Below, piece by piece: positions 20,637-31,896 of a stretch of 64,000 nucleotides of DNA. Below the pieces are notes generated by a model, which worked only from the letters and a program-made list of their open reading frames with translations, had not been told where the DNA came from and ran no database searches. Every line of letters starts with the position of its first letter. The first letter of the stretch is position 1. The position numbers and the translations under genes were made by a program. Source of the stretch: Vitrella brassicaformis (taxonomy: Eukaryota > Sar > Vitrellaceae); contig CDMY01000553.1 in assembly GCA_001179505.1 (NCBI GenBank), positions 41,235 to 105,234 on the forward strand, read 5' to 3'.

Positions 20637-22454
20637 ATGGATGCATCAGCCAGCCAGCACAAACAGCCAGGCATTCATGAGATGCAGCATGACCCCCTCC
20701 ATGTGCTTCTGTCGGCCGTGCATGCGCCTCATTTATTGTATTGTTTGCAGGCTGAGCTGTTGGAGGGGGAGCAGCAGGGTGGTGACCAGGAGCCCGAAGA
20801 CCAGCACGACGAGGAGGGTCAGCATGACGAGGAGGGTCAGCACGACCAGGAGGGCGGTCAGCTTGCTGCTGCTGCTGCTGCTGCAAAAGATTTGGTGATG
20901 GACGGCATTTGGCTGTCGCGACTGGTGTGGCCCTTAGCGATGCTGGTCACCCTCTACGACGCCATCAAGGGTACGTTTGGCTGCGTGCCGATGCGATGCC
21001 GCCTTGCATCTCTGTGTGCCGATGCATTCATTCTTGATGTGTGTGTGTGTGTGGGTGTGTGTGGGTGTCTGTGCGCGTGGGTGTTTCCCTCGCTGCTGCA
21101 GACCAGCTGTGGCAACACATCTGGAGGGACAGGGTCAAGCTCTACGGCGAGGGCCCGGCACACACCATCCCAGCAGACAAGCAGTGCTGCATTTGGCTGT
21201 GGCGGCCCCACATCAAGGTGCGCATCCCCATGGCAAAGCCTGGCAATGCCTCCCGCCTCACGCCCGACCGGTGGCTCAAGATGGTCATCATTCTGGAGAA
21301 GCTTCACTCCGTCCAGGCCTTGCCGGCCAACGTGCTGACGCACTGGGGCAAGTGGGGCCTCCTCAAGTCGCTGCATTTCCACAAAGGGATCATCACCATC
21401 GAACACAATCACCTGGTATGTGCACACGTCTGCACAGCACAGCACAGCACAGCACAGCACAGCAGAGAGAGAGGGAGAGAGGGAATGTTTGGGCGTGGCT
21501 GACCTGACGTGATGTACATGCCCTCGGTGTGCTCTGCCTGGCTGTGCGTGTGCGTCTGTCTGCAGGATAAGTTGTTCAAGAAATACAGCAAGAGCGAGCT
21601 CCTGGCCATGCCGCTGGCCCTGGTGGAGTACGAGCTGCTCGCGCTGGCCGGCATGGCCGCGCCGCTGGACTCCATCGTGTGGAACGCCCCGGCCAATCCT
21701 GGTGCCGAGCCCACCATCGATGAGATCACCTTTGCCGCCCATGGCCGTCTGCGTCACTGCAGCATCCGGCTGGCGCCAGGCGCCAACAACCAGCCCGCCA
21801 GCCAGCAGATCGACCCGCGCCTCACCATCTCGTACCATCAGCAGCCCATCCCCCTGCAGCTGTCCAACGCCGCATTCATCAACGAGATCCATCGGCACAA
21901 AAGGCAGCCCATCTTTAGGTGCTCAGTGCGCCGCACCGAGCAGGGGACGGCGGCAGATGTGGAGGCGTGCCGGGAGTGGGTGTGTGGGTGGGTGGGGGGA
22001 TTGGGTGGCGGGCTGGCGGCCATTTACCGATGCGGCATCCAGGAGCCCAACACCCCGCCGCAGCGGCCGCCCACCCTCTACTTCGTCCTCTGCGTGGACC
22101 CCTTCATCGTGGTGACATCGACCGACATTCTGCCGGCCGATGACGGCTTTGATGCTGAGGTATATACATAGTGGGATGGATTGGATCCCATTGGGATGGG
22201 TGCAGTGGAGTGCGGTCATTCATTCGTTCGTCGCTGTGTGTGTTTGTGTGTCTTCCCCTTAGGTGCGGATTGCCGGCGAGGCCGAGTCGCGCTGCCATGT
22301 CAGATCACTTGCTGACCTGAACCGCGTGTTGGACCACCGCCAGTCGGAGAAGTACGCAGCGTTCGTGCGCCGCCTGCGGGGACTCGCCGATTTCCCCGGC
22401 GTCACCTTCACCGCCACGACAGCCCACAAGTTTCTCAACATGGACCTACAGTAG
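20637..22454 (+). CDS. Unknown protein, left copy of inverted gene pair
   Basis: Four exons of about 20637-20970, 21103-21416, 21566-22160 and 22262-22454. The protein starts MDASASQHKQPGIHEMQHDP, then an acidic repeat (HDEEGQHDEEGQHDQEGG), an Ala run, and a hydrophobic stretch (WLSRLVWPLAMLVTLYDAI). A long folded-looking part follows (DQLWQHIWRDRVKLYGEG, LTPDRWLKMVIILEKLHSV, PTLYFVLCVDPFIVVTSTDI), ending TTAHKFLNMDLQ. I recognise no family. The 35.3-37.1 kb copy keeps nearly every residue of the last three exons, with conservative changes such as QALPANVLTHW to RALPANVQTHW, so both are probably expressed. The start is uncertain: no ATG precedes 20637 in frame, and the two copies disagree in frame before AELLEGEQQ. 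Confidence 0.7.
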
Positions 22455-22599
22455 ATAGAGGCCGTGACAGACAGACAGACAGACAGACAGACAGAGAGGG
22501 AGGGCGGGAGGGAGGGATGGCGGGCTGGGGTGAATGCAATGCATGCTGCACACACTACTCTCCGGTGGGCAAGGAGAGGTGAGCCGAGGTGACGTGATG

Positions 22600-22931
22600 G
22601 CGGGTACTGTACATGGTATGAGGTGACAGTTGGAGAAATCCGTCCGTCCGTGAAGTGACCAATTCAACCCATGGCATGAACCGTGTCTGTGCATGCAATG
22701 CATTGCAGCACATCAAGTCGCACCACATACACAGAGAGATTCAAAATGACCCCCCCACACACGCGTCCACCACACCACACCACACACGAGTGGCGCAGCG
22801 GCAACCGACAGGAGACAAGACAGGCAGACCAACAGGCAGGGCATGTTATAAATCCCCGCTGCCTGCCTGCCCACCGCGCCAATCAGTCACAGCTGCTGCC
22901 ATCCCATGTCGGTCGGTCACCCCCCACTGCC
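22600..22931. other. Intergenic, no gene seen
   Basis: Convergent 3' ends of the unknown gene and RPL5. It contains the palindrome TGCAATGCATTGCA (22694-22707) and CA-rich simple sequence, nothing else. Confidence 0.6.
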
Positions 22932-23989
22932 TCACTCGTCTTCGTCACCGCCAGCAGCGGCCAGGGTCATCTGGGCGGCGATCTGCATCTTGCGCGCCAC
23001 TCGTTCCTTGCGCTGCTGGTTGTTGAACTTGACGCGGCGCTCGTACTTGCCGGTGCTGGTCTGGATGAAGTTGCCCTCGCGCACGTGGACGGGCTCCTGG
23101 TCGCGCTTCTTGGCCTCTCTGTCGGGGTTGGCCCGAATGGCTGCGTGTGCCTTGGTGTACATGTCCTCGAGGCCGTCAGCGTCGATGCCGGCGGCGATGA
23201 ACTTGGCGAAGTGCTTCTCGTACTTGTCGCCATCCTCCTCCTGCATCTGGCTCATGTACTCGGCCACGTGCTTGCCCAGGATGCGGTCCTTGTGCTTCTC
23301 GGCGTCGTACTCGCCCTCCTTGCCGTCCTCGCTCTTCTTGTACCCCGGGAACCGCTTGTTGGAGTGAGGGATGTGCAGCCCGCCGTCCACGGCACCCTTG
23401 AGCGCACCGAACACGCGGTTGCCCGTCGTGGTGCGCACCAGGCCGACGTCGAGCAGAGCCTTGAAGGGCCGGCGGTCGCCATCATGCTCCTCCTCGACGT
23501 GGTAGTCCTCGCCGGTCACCTGCTCGACGCCCTTGATGGCCTCGTCGAGGCCGACGGTCTTGAGGAGGCGGCGAGCCAGGAGGAGGCCGGTGCAGTAGGC
23601 GGCGGCGTAGTTGGTGAGCCCCACGGTGACGCCGTACCTGGGGAGCTCGGTGGACTCGGCGCTGGCCATGACGCGGTCGCCCTGGATGGTGGCGTAGATG
23701 ACCTGGCAGATGATCCGCTGGTTGGTGATGCGCACCACAAACCGGTACTTGGGCGACTGGTACTTGCTCTTCTCCTGCGCCACCAGCCGACGACGGGCGT
23801 GGTAGTCCGTCTTGCCCTCACGCCGACGACGGTATTTGACCTGCCAGGGGGACACACACACACAACCCAGCATAGATCAGGCAGCACACTGAGTGAGAGG
23901 CGCGTCCAGAGACCCAATCGAGATGTGTGGGGGGTCACCTGGTAGCGCTTGAAGTAGGCCTTGTCCTTGACGACCTTGACGAACGCCAT
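22932..23989 (-). CDS. RPL5: 60S ribosomal protein L5 (uL18)
   Basis: Two exons. The first (about 23939-23989) encodes [17 protein letters not shown], the second [20 protein letters not shown] onward, giving about 312 residues against about 297 in animals. Family marks: [115 protein letters not shown]5 carries 5S rRNA into the large ribosomal subunit. The start is fixed by the conserved MAFVKVVK. The intron right after the first ~17 codons is common in ribosomal protein genes. A long antisense frame over this gene is an artefact of its codon bias. Confidence 0.97.
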
Positions 23990-24154
23990 GGCTGTCCCTC
24001 AGCCTGCAGCACACAGCCACGCACCCACACACCAGGATGAGAAAAGATCTCGGTGATAATCGACAGGTGAGTGCTTCCAACGTGCTTGGCAGCGTACCTG
24101 GCGTGTCAATGAGGCTCACGGGAGCTTTTCCCCCCCACTGCGAGCTTGTGATGA

Positions 24155-24170
24155 GTTTCACGGAATGAGG
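24155..24170 (-). promoter_or_regulatory. CCTCATTCCGTGAAAC element upstream of RPL5
   Basis: The plus strand reads GTTTCACGGAATGAGG; on the RPL5 coding strand it is CCTCATTCCGTGAAAC, 166 bases before the ATG. It is exactly identical over 16 bases to 37293-37308. Confidence 0.5.
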
Positions 24171-24331
24171 ATTAGCTAAGCGCGCACAGCAACCTGTCTT
24201 CTCCCCCGGGACATGTTCTGCGCGATTGTGGCTCCTTCACACATCATCCTGGAGCAAGCGGAGCGGTGCGTCCAAGCACCTTTCAACTGTCGGCCACCGT
24301 GCCACACAATCGTACGTCTGAGTAGATAGTG

Positions 24332-25673
24332 ATGACGACCAAGCCTTCGTCAGGCAGACGGCGACACCAGAAGGCCTCTGTCAACGACTCCTTCGAGAAC
24401 AAAGCCGAGCTCGTCCACGAGAGGTGAGGGGGGAGTGGCGCGGGGGGGTGGGCAGCATGGAGGGAAGGAGGGGAAGAGCTGAGAGGCCGAAAGAGGTGCA
24501 GGGGAGTGAGACATGGCGCGTAGGCCTGGGATGGTTGACCTCGGGTGCTCGTCTCATCCGATGCTCTTGACTGTCTGTCGGTGTGGTGGTCCTTCCCTGT
24601 TTGTTGGTGTCTTTCTGTCAGGACAATGGCCATGGGCCAGTTTGTGAATAGCCACCCTTCAGCGTGTTTCAGCAGTGCCGAGAGCAGCAGCAAGCACCCC
24701 AAGCGCACCCGCCACCCCGGCCACTCGGCTGACGTGCACCACCACACCCACCTGCACCGCCACGCCCACCACCAAGACCACGCTCACCACGCTCTGCGGC
24801 ACGTGTCTCACCACCACCCGCACCACCTGCACCTGCACCACCACCCCCCCCTGTCATCAGCGTCCAAGACCCCTCCCCTGCCCCACGCGCACTCGCAGCC
24901 GCCCCCTTCGGCGGGGCTGGACATGTCGGTCAAGAGCACCAAGTCATCGGAACTCATGGCGCTCGTCCGCAATATGAGCAACAGTGACGCTAGCGGCAGC
25001 ACCACTGCATCACCTGCTAAGGCCAACGCGCTGGGATCGGTACGCCCAACACACAGACTGCACCAGAAAAGCCCGGCGAGAATGCCTGTGTGATGTGTGG
25101 GCTGGGTGTGCGCTGTGCTGCGGTGCTGTCCCTGTGGTGTTGTGGGTTGTTTTAAGGTGTTTTTCCCTCCTCCGACTGGGCGTGCCCCGGTAGGGTTGGG
25201 AAGCGGCAGCACACTACCGCCCAGCAGCCAATCTGACAACGACACCGAATCGGTCAAGTCGGACGACTCATCCAAGCGTTTCGCCGCATCCAAATACAAA
25301 CTCTCACCCAGACCCGAAGAGGTACATACACTCGGACGGACAAACCACACACGCCAGCACACCACACCACACCACACCACATTCCCTCGCACTGTCTGTC
25401 TGTCTGTTGTGTGGCCATCAGGTCCCATTGCCGAAGTTCATGTCACGGGAGAGCATTGTGAGTTCGGCCGCGAGCCCATCGTCGAGCATCAGCAGCCGGC
25501 GGGGTGCGGCCGACGGCCCATCTGGTGCCGACAGCAGCCGAGATGAGACCGAGAGCCAGCAGCGGTCCGGCAACTCGTCGGGCGCCAACACAGCACGGTG
25601 CTCGCGAGAGGCGGCCGACCTCACGAGCGAAGAAATGACCCTCCAACTCAAGAGGGACCTCATGATCGCCTGA
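24332..25673 (+). CDS. His-rich low-complexity protein of unknown function
   Basis: Four exons (24332-24423, about 24622-25039, 25194-25321, 25422-25673) join in phase to about 290 residues. The protein starts MTTKPSSGRRRHQKASVNDS. Exon 2 has a striking His tract over about 45 residues (VHHHTHLHRHAHHQDHAHHA and HHHPHHLHLHHHPP). The rest is Ser-rich with short basic and acidic patches (SDNDTESVKSDDSS, KFMSRESIVSSAAS) and ends LTSEEMTLQLKRDLMIA. No domain is recognised. The His tract could bind Zn/Ni/Cu or drive condensation in nuclear speckles, as known for other poly-His proteins. RS/SS-rich flanks are consistent with phosphorylation. Divergent from RPL5 over about 340 bases. Confidence 0.7.
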
Positions 25674-28600
25674 CTGACTCACCTGCTCTGCTGACCGAAC
25701 CAATCCACTCACTGACGGAACACAGTACACGGACAGTGGGGAGGGAGGGACTGGGGAGGGGTGTGTGGGCTCGGCGAGTGGGTGGGTGCGTGTGTCCATG
25801 TCGTGTCGTGTCGTGTGTGTGTGGGTAGTAGGCGTGTGTCTATTCTCATGTGGTCCATTCAATCATTCCTCCTCTTTGTATCTATGTGTGGGATGAGGTA
25901 TGGTGTGTGGCTCACCTCACCGGCTGGGGGTGTGTGTGGGTGGGTGTGTATTGGTCGGTTCGGTCAGTATATATCTGTCTGTCTGTCCTTCCTGGATCAG
26001 CAATCATGCTGTCTGGCTGGCTGGCTGGCCGGGTGCTGCTCTCGATTCGACTGTCTGATACCTGCCTGCATTCCATTCATGGGTCGGTCGGTGGCCGGCC
26101 AGGAAGGACACATTCCTCACGTCCACAGATGGCTACACATACGTGCCTGCCTGCCTGCCTACAGCAGCAACACAACAATACAACACACCCTATCTATGAG
26201 TGCGTGTGAATGAGAGACAGGCTGTCCTCTTCGTCGGTCTGTCAGTAAGACAATACTGGAGGGAGAGGGAGGGAGGGAGGGAGAGGGAGGGCGGGGAATA
26301 GCTGAGAGTGCTCAGAGTGATCGACCAAAGAGAGAGTTAGCAAGTGCAGCTCGTCTTGTCTGCCCTTTCTATCTAAGCGCTCGGTGTGTGCGGTCCTCTC
26401 TGCACGCCCAACACAACAGACACGCTCATCCGCACACCCTCGAGTGCTGCCTCTTGCGAGCCGACTGAATTTTTGCCACACAGCTGTCGGATCTACTGCT
26501 GCCTGCACACACCACACCCAAGTGAAGAGGACAGACAAAGGAGCTAGCTATGTGATCTCTCTCCTTTCTCTCTCTGCATGACGTCGTTGACACGTGTGAG
26601 CACTTGCATGCCACGGCATTCCCCGCCCCGCCCGGCTCTCTGTGGGTGTGGGAACATATGGGCTGGATGGATGGGGGATGGGTGGGTGGCTGTCTGGCCT
26701 GGATGTCAGCGAGCATACTCGTGTGCGTAGGTATGAGCGAGTCAGTGGCTGGCCGGTGTCCATCCATCTCTCTATCTCTCTATCGACCCATATCACCCCG
26801 GTCCGTCTTTTCCCAGGGTGTGTCTCTGTATGTGTCTATGTATGGTGTGTTTTTTCTCGCGTTGCTGCGGTCGGTCATCCCTGAGTGCTCATCCTATCGA
26901 TCGGTGCTTGATTCGCTCGCTGTCACCCACCTTTAACCAGCTGGCACGTCACTTACACACGCTTGCCGGGCCGGCGACTGACCGTTTTTGCAATGCATAT
27001 GATATACATGACGACTGGATGGATGGATGCATGCATCAGGGGAACGCTGAAGGCCCAGAGAGAGGCGAGGGGGGAGTATCGGAGAGAGGGTGCAGTACAG
27101 TACAGTCGGTGCTCGCTCACGCAAGCCGTAAGTGTATTTCATTCAGGCCAGGCCCCTCGGTTGCAGAGCGCACACACACCGACCGACCGACCTACACTGT
27201 TGGATTGAGTGCTAAGATTCGCCACGCCACGCCACGCCACGGGCGTGGTCCGTGCTTTTCTTTCTTCCTTTGATGGCTTTATGCTATGCGGTGGTCGGTG
27301 TTCGTTCGTTCTCTGCCCCTCTACTCTGGCATATGATCTCGCATTCTTTTTTCCCCACTCTCCCCCTCTCGTCCTCTCTGCATCCATCCCTATCCCTGGT
27401 GGCAGGTGGCCACCCCCCCCTCTGTGTCGTGTGTATGGTGTGTGTTCACGTCTGGGTGTTTTCTTTTCGTTATCCATGCTGTTGTGTGGTGTGTAGTGGA
27501 GACGACGGACGTCCCCAGGGCACGTGACAGACAAGCATGGGGCGGCTGGCCGATGGGTCGGTCGGTCGGTGTCTAGAGGGAGGGGAAGAAGGCGATGCGA
27601 GGCGAGGCAAGTGATTGGCTGTTGTGTGTCATATCTCATGGGCTGGGTGGCTGTTGAGTGAGTGAGCCGAGTGTTCGACCACATGGATGGATGGATGGCT
27701 GATGAATACGCGGGCGCACACGTCATATTTGGTGTGAAAGCGCGCGTCGGTTGGCTGTTGATTGGTTGGATGGATGGGTGATGTCAGAGGGGGGAGGGGA
27801 GGGGAGAGGAGGAGGGACAGAGGGGGCCGGGCGGTCTGGCGGGACCATTTCACCCCAGTTTCGGCTGGCTCTCTGCAATCAACGAATGCATCCCTCTGCT
27901 TGCAGCTATGCACCCACCCTCCCTCCCTCTGATGAGACTCTGTCAGTCAGTCTGTCTATCGCTCACTCGATAGCTTCTGTCTGTCTGTGCGTACGTGTGT
28001 ATGTATGACTGTCTGTCTGTCTGTATGACGCACACCCTGACATTTGTGTACTGACGGGCCTTCCCTCGACCGATCGACACTGTGGCCGGGCCGCTCTTGA
28101 GCTGTTTGTGGTTACGTACGTACGTCGCTTCCTTTCGTGCGCGTGCGCGGGCGCGGATGGCTGGCTGACCGGGGCAATCTTGAGAGGTTTGTTTCATTCA
28201 TCCGTGTGTGTCGTACGTATTGGGTCGGTGGTGTTTTTGCTTTTGCACGGCCGAGGGGGATGACGGGCTGGCTGGCTGGCTGCTTCTGTCCCGCCTTGCC
28301 CGTATGTGTATGTGCTGCATGTGGCCCGCTCTTTGCCAGAGAGGACAAACAGACAGACAGACAAGAGGACACGCAGAGAGGAAGAAAACAGCTCCATCGA
28401 GCATCCATCCATCCATTCACCGGTTGAGATCGATCCATCTCCATCTGTCGCCCCTGACCGAGTGACTGTTTTGTTTGTCCTGTGTGTGTGTTGTGTGTGT
28501 ATGGGTAACCGTAGGCGCGTATACAAGACATACATGGGTGTGAATGTGTGTACGTTATGTAGGTGTGCGCTGCGCCTCAGTAGAGCGCACTGCACTCACT

Positions 28601-29298
28601 CAATGGCTGCACAGTCATGTCATGCAGGAGGGGCCCTTGTGTGTCTTACTTGTGTGTGTCCCCTGACTGTCGGTGAGTCAGCCGCTGTGTGTGTGTGGGC
28701 CAAGAGATCTCTGTCTGGGAGTCAGCGCCGATCTGTCTTTCTGTCTGGCTGTCCGTGTGCATGTCGTCTGTGATGTTGCTTGTTTGTCGCTGTAAAGAGG
28801 TCTGGCTGGTATTTTGTTTGCCTGTGAGGGTGGGCGGCTGGGTGGGCGCGTGCTGTATCGATGAGCGAGGCGGGCGGGCGGGCAGCAGACAGCCAGAGAG
28901 ACATAACTAACACACAACACTGATCGCATGTAGCTAGCATGCATAAGGACGATGATGGAAGAGATTTTCTATCGGTTTGCTGCTGCTGCTGGTGGTGGTG
29001 GTCTCTGTAAATATGCTCTTCTGATGCCTCGCCATCGCTGCACTGCTCTCATCCCTCCCCCTGGCTCACTGACTGACCCGTCGATTCGATAAGGTATCAA
29101 ACGACGCACTGACTCGCTTGTGTGGCGTGGCTGCTGTAAAGTATGCGGATGGCTGCTGAATGGCTGACCTGAATGAATCATGGCGTGAAATGGAAATGGA
29201 TGGCATGTGTGTGTCGCTCTCGGTCCCGCTCGTCTGTCTGTGCGCCTCTCTCATCACTTTGTCTCTCCACCTCTCTCTCAGGCACACCACACCACACC

Positions 29299-29301
<3 letters not shown>

Positions 29302-29329
<28 letters not shown>
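29302..29329. repeat. (CT)n microsatellite
   Basis: About 14 uninterrupted CT units, the longest dinucleotide run in the gene-poor block. Confidence 0.95.
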
Positions 29330-31855
29330 GCGTACAGTTTTTTGTCCCACGCTGACCGAAACATCTCACGGCTACTACTATCTGTCTATCGTCTTGACCA
29401 CCAAGAGCGCATCCCACCTCTTCATTATTGGGTGCGTTCGGTCTCTTTTTCGCAGCGAGCAGGGCGAGAGAGGAGTAAGTGCTGCCTTGCCTGCATCCAA
29501 TGCAATCACTGCACCGCAGACAGAACAGGAGACAAACATGCCTGCCTTGATTCGATCGATCCGTGGTGGGGATGTGTGTGGTGTGGTGTGGTTCCATGTG
29601 TACGTACGTACGGTCAAGACACCGCCGTCCCTTCTCCGCAGACAAGGAATGACAGTGAGTGCGTCAAGCCAGCCGAACACACAATGTGACTGACACAATA
29701 AGGCACTCTGGGGGCTCTGACGGGCACCTGCTTGCCTTCACACTCGCTGACAAGCTTGTACGCAACACGCATAGACAGACAGACGAGGGCGAGGTGGTCT
29801 TGAGTTTTGGTCATGCGTATGTCCGTCAATGTGTATGTGTATGTGTGTGTGGCGTCTGTCGTGTGTGCACCATGTCCGTCCGTCGTCTCATGGTTCCGAC
29901 TAGACCCGACCCGACCTGCGGAGGCAGGCCGGCCTCTGATAGCTGAGTCAGTCAGGCGCTACCCAAGAGGGGCTCGTGGGTGTGTTTTTTCTGCCGCATC
30001 CCCTCCCCGCTCGGCCATTCGTTCATTCGTCGGTTGGTTCGTGTGTGGAAAGAAAACAAGACGGTGGTCAGACGAGTGAGGGGGGACAGCTGGGATAAGA
30101 CAGACGAGATGGACGCTCTAAGAGACGACGGAACGAACAAGCGGTCGGACGTGTGTATTGTGTGTGTATGTACGTGTGTGCGTCGGCGGGCGATGGATGG
30201 ACAGATGGACAGATGGATCGATTGGACTGGACACACGAGAAGAGGAGGGGAGAGAAACATGCAAAGCGAGATCAAGGAAGTGACTGACGGATGTCTGTCT
30301 GGCGAGGGCGTGGCCACGTGTGTGCATGCTCTCATCGGGGAGGGAGGGGAGGGGCGGCACGCATGAGTGCGCCGGATGTGTGTGTTGCGGCGGGGCGGGT
30401 ATTGTGTTGTGTGTAGCTAGGGGTAGGGTGGTTGGCTGCGTAGGAATGGCTGAAAGGTCGTTTTATTCTCTACCACCTCCGTGTGTGAGCATGCCATGCG
30501 TGTATCCCATACTCATGGGCCATGACTAGATAGATTCCCACCTGGATGATAAAGTCAGCAAGCAAGGACGACACGAGACGTCACTCACCGAGCAATGTCA
30601 GCAAGCGTCCTTTTGTTATCGTGGGCATGGATGGATGGATGGATGCGGTAGGAAGTCAGTGGCGAACACCTTTTCACTCACGCGCACACCCTTACTCACC
30701 TGCATGATGCCTGCACACGTGTGCTGACCGCACCCTCTCTTTCTGTACGGGTGAGAGTGTGCGCTTTTCGGTCGGTGTGAGCCCAGCAAGTGTTAGTTGT
30801 ACATACGGATCAAGCGAGGTGTGCCTGGTGGTGGGGGATCTTACGGACTACATTGTCTATGGTCGGTCAGCTCTGACGGTTGATGGGGTGTGTGGGTGGG
30901 GGGTGGGGGAGAACAGACAGACAGAGAAACGGGGGAAGCAAGGTTTGTTTCGCTGGCGCCCGAATAAAGCGAGAATTGGCCGGCAAGAGAGCGAGCTGTC
31001 TTACTCACTTGTGCTCTGTTTTTCTCAATCGACCAGGTCCACCCAGCCGCCCACCGACGTACCACACTCGCCCGGCTTGAGAGAGGGTGAATGGATAAAT
31101 GGGCGGGCGCCGAGCTAGCCAGGAACATCGCATGGATGGATTGGGTGCTGCCTTTTCGGTGTGTGTGTCGCTGGCTGGCTGGTACGTGTGTGTGTATGTT
31201 GATTTGTTAAGTGATACGAGTGGGTGGGATGAAGGAAGTGACCACTACACCGATAGACTGCCTGACTGGCTGGCGGGCTGACTGCTGCCTCTTTTCTGCC
31301 TGAATGCCATGTGTGCCTCCCATTTCCCTCCAACCATGACCACCATTCATAAATAACAGCACCGGTATGTATACCCTTGATATGCGTGTGTGTAAGGGTA
31401 CGCACTCACAGTGAGTGCCTCCTTCCTGTGTTGGTGTGGCTGGCTATATGGTCATGGCTATGTCATCTCTCTCACTGACTATGCACTACACTACACTACA
31501 CTACACTTGGCCTGCGTGCATGTCCGCCTGTCGCTTTGTGTGATGGATCCATGGATACATGTACATCCCGGCTGCATGGGTATTATTATTTTCGGTCTGG
31601 CTGTCGGTTTCTGTCTTTCGTTTTCTGTCTCTGTGCGGCTGTCTGTTTGTGCTTAGCGACCATGACCTTGCATCATCCCATCTGTGTACACGTGTGCGTG
31701 TGTCAATGTGTCCATGTGTGTGTGTGTATGGTCTGGGTCCGGACGGCAACCGACTCGCAGTCGCTTTGCCTGCCTACACAAGCACCCACCCACCCACCTC
31801 TCGCTCTCTCAGCCACCCACCTCCCTCTCTCTCTCTACTCACCTCACCTACTCGC

Positions 31856-31896
31856 CTACCTACCTACCTACCTACTCGCCTACCTACCTACCTACA
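31856..31896. repeat. (CTAC)n microsatellite, interrupted
   Basis: Two runs of CTAC/CCTA tetranucleotides separated by a CTCG variant; typical of the region. Confidence 0.9.

Larger units (their letters stand above)
20425..22600 (+). repeat. Left arm of a ~2.1 kb inverted gene duplication
   Basis: From the upstream TTTGTGCACGCTCAGC (about 20429) to the GGTGACGTGATG stretch after the stop, this block matches the reverse complement of about 35200-37345. Coding exons are nearly identical; introns and UTRs show small indels and microsatellite length changes. The right copy carries an extra segment of about 32 bases near 37340-37370. Confidence 0.92.

Noticed and set aside
22683-23945. 420-codon open frame on the plus strand opposite RPL5
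   Set aside because: It is the antisense shadow of RPL5; its composition follows from the GC-biased codons of the real gene and it has no splice or start signal of its own.
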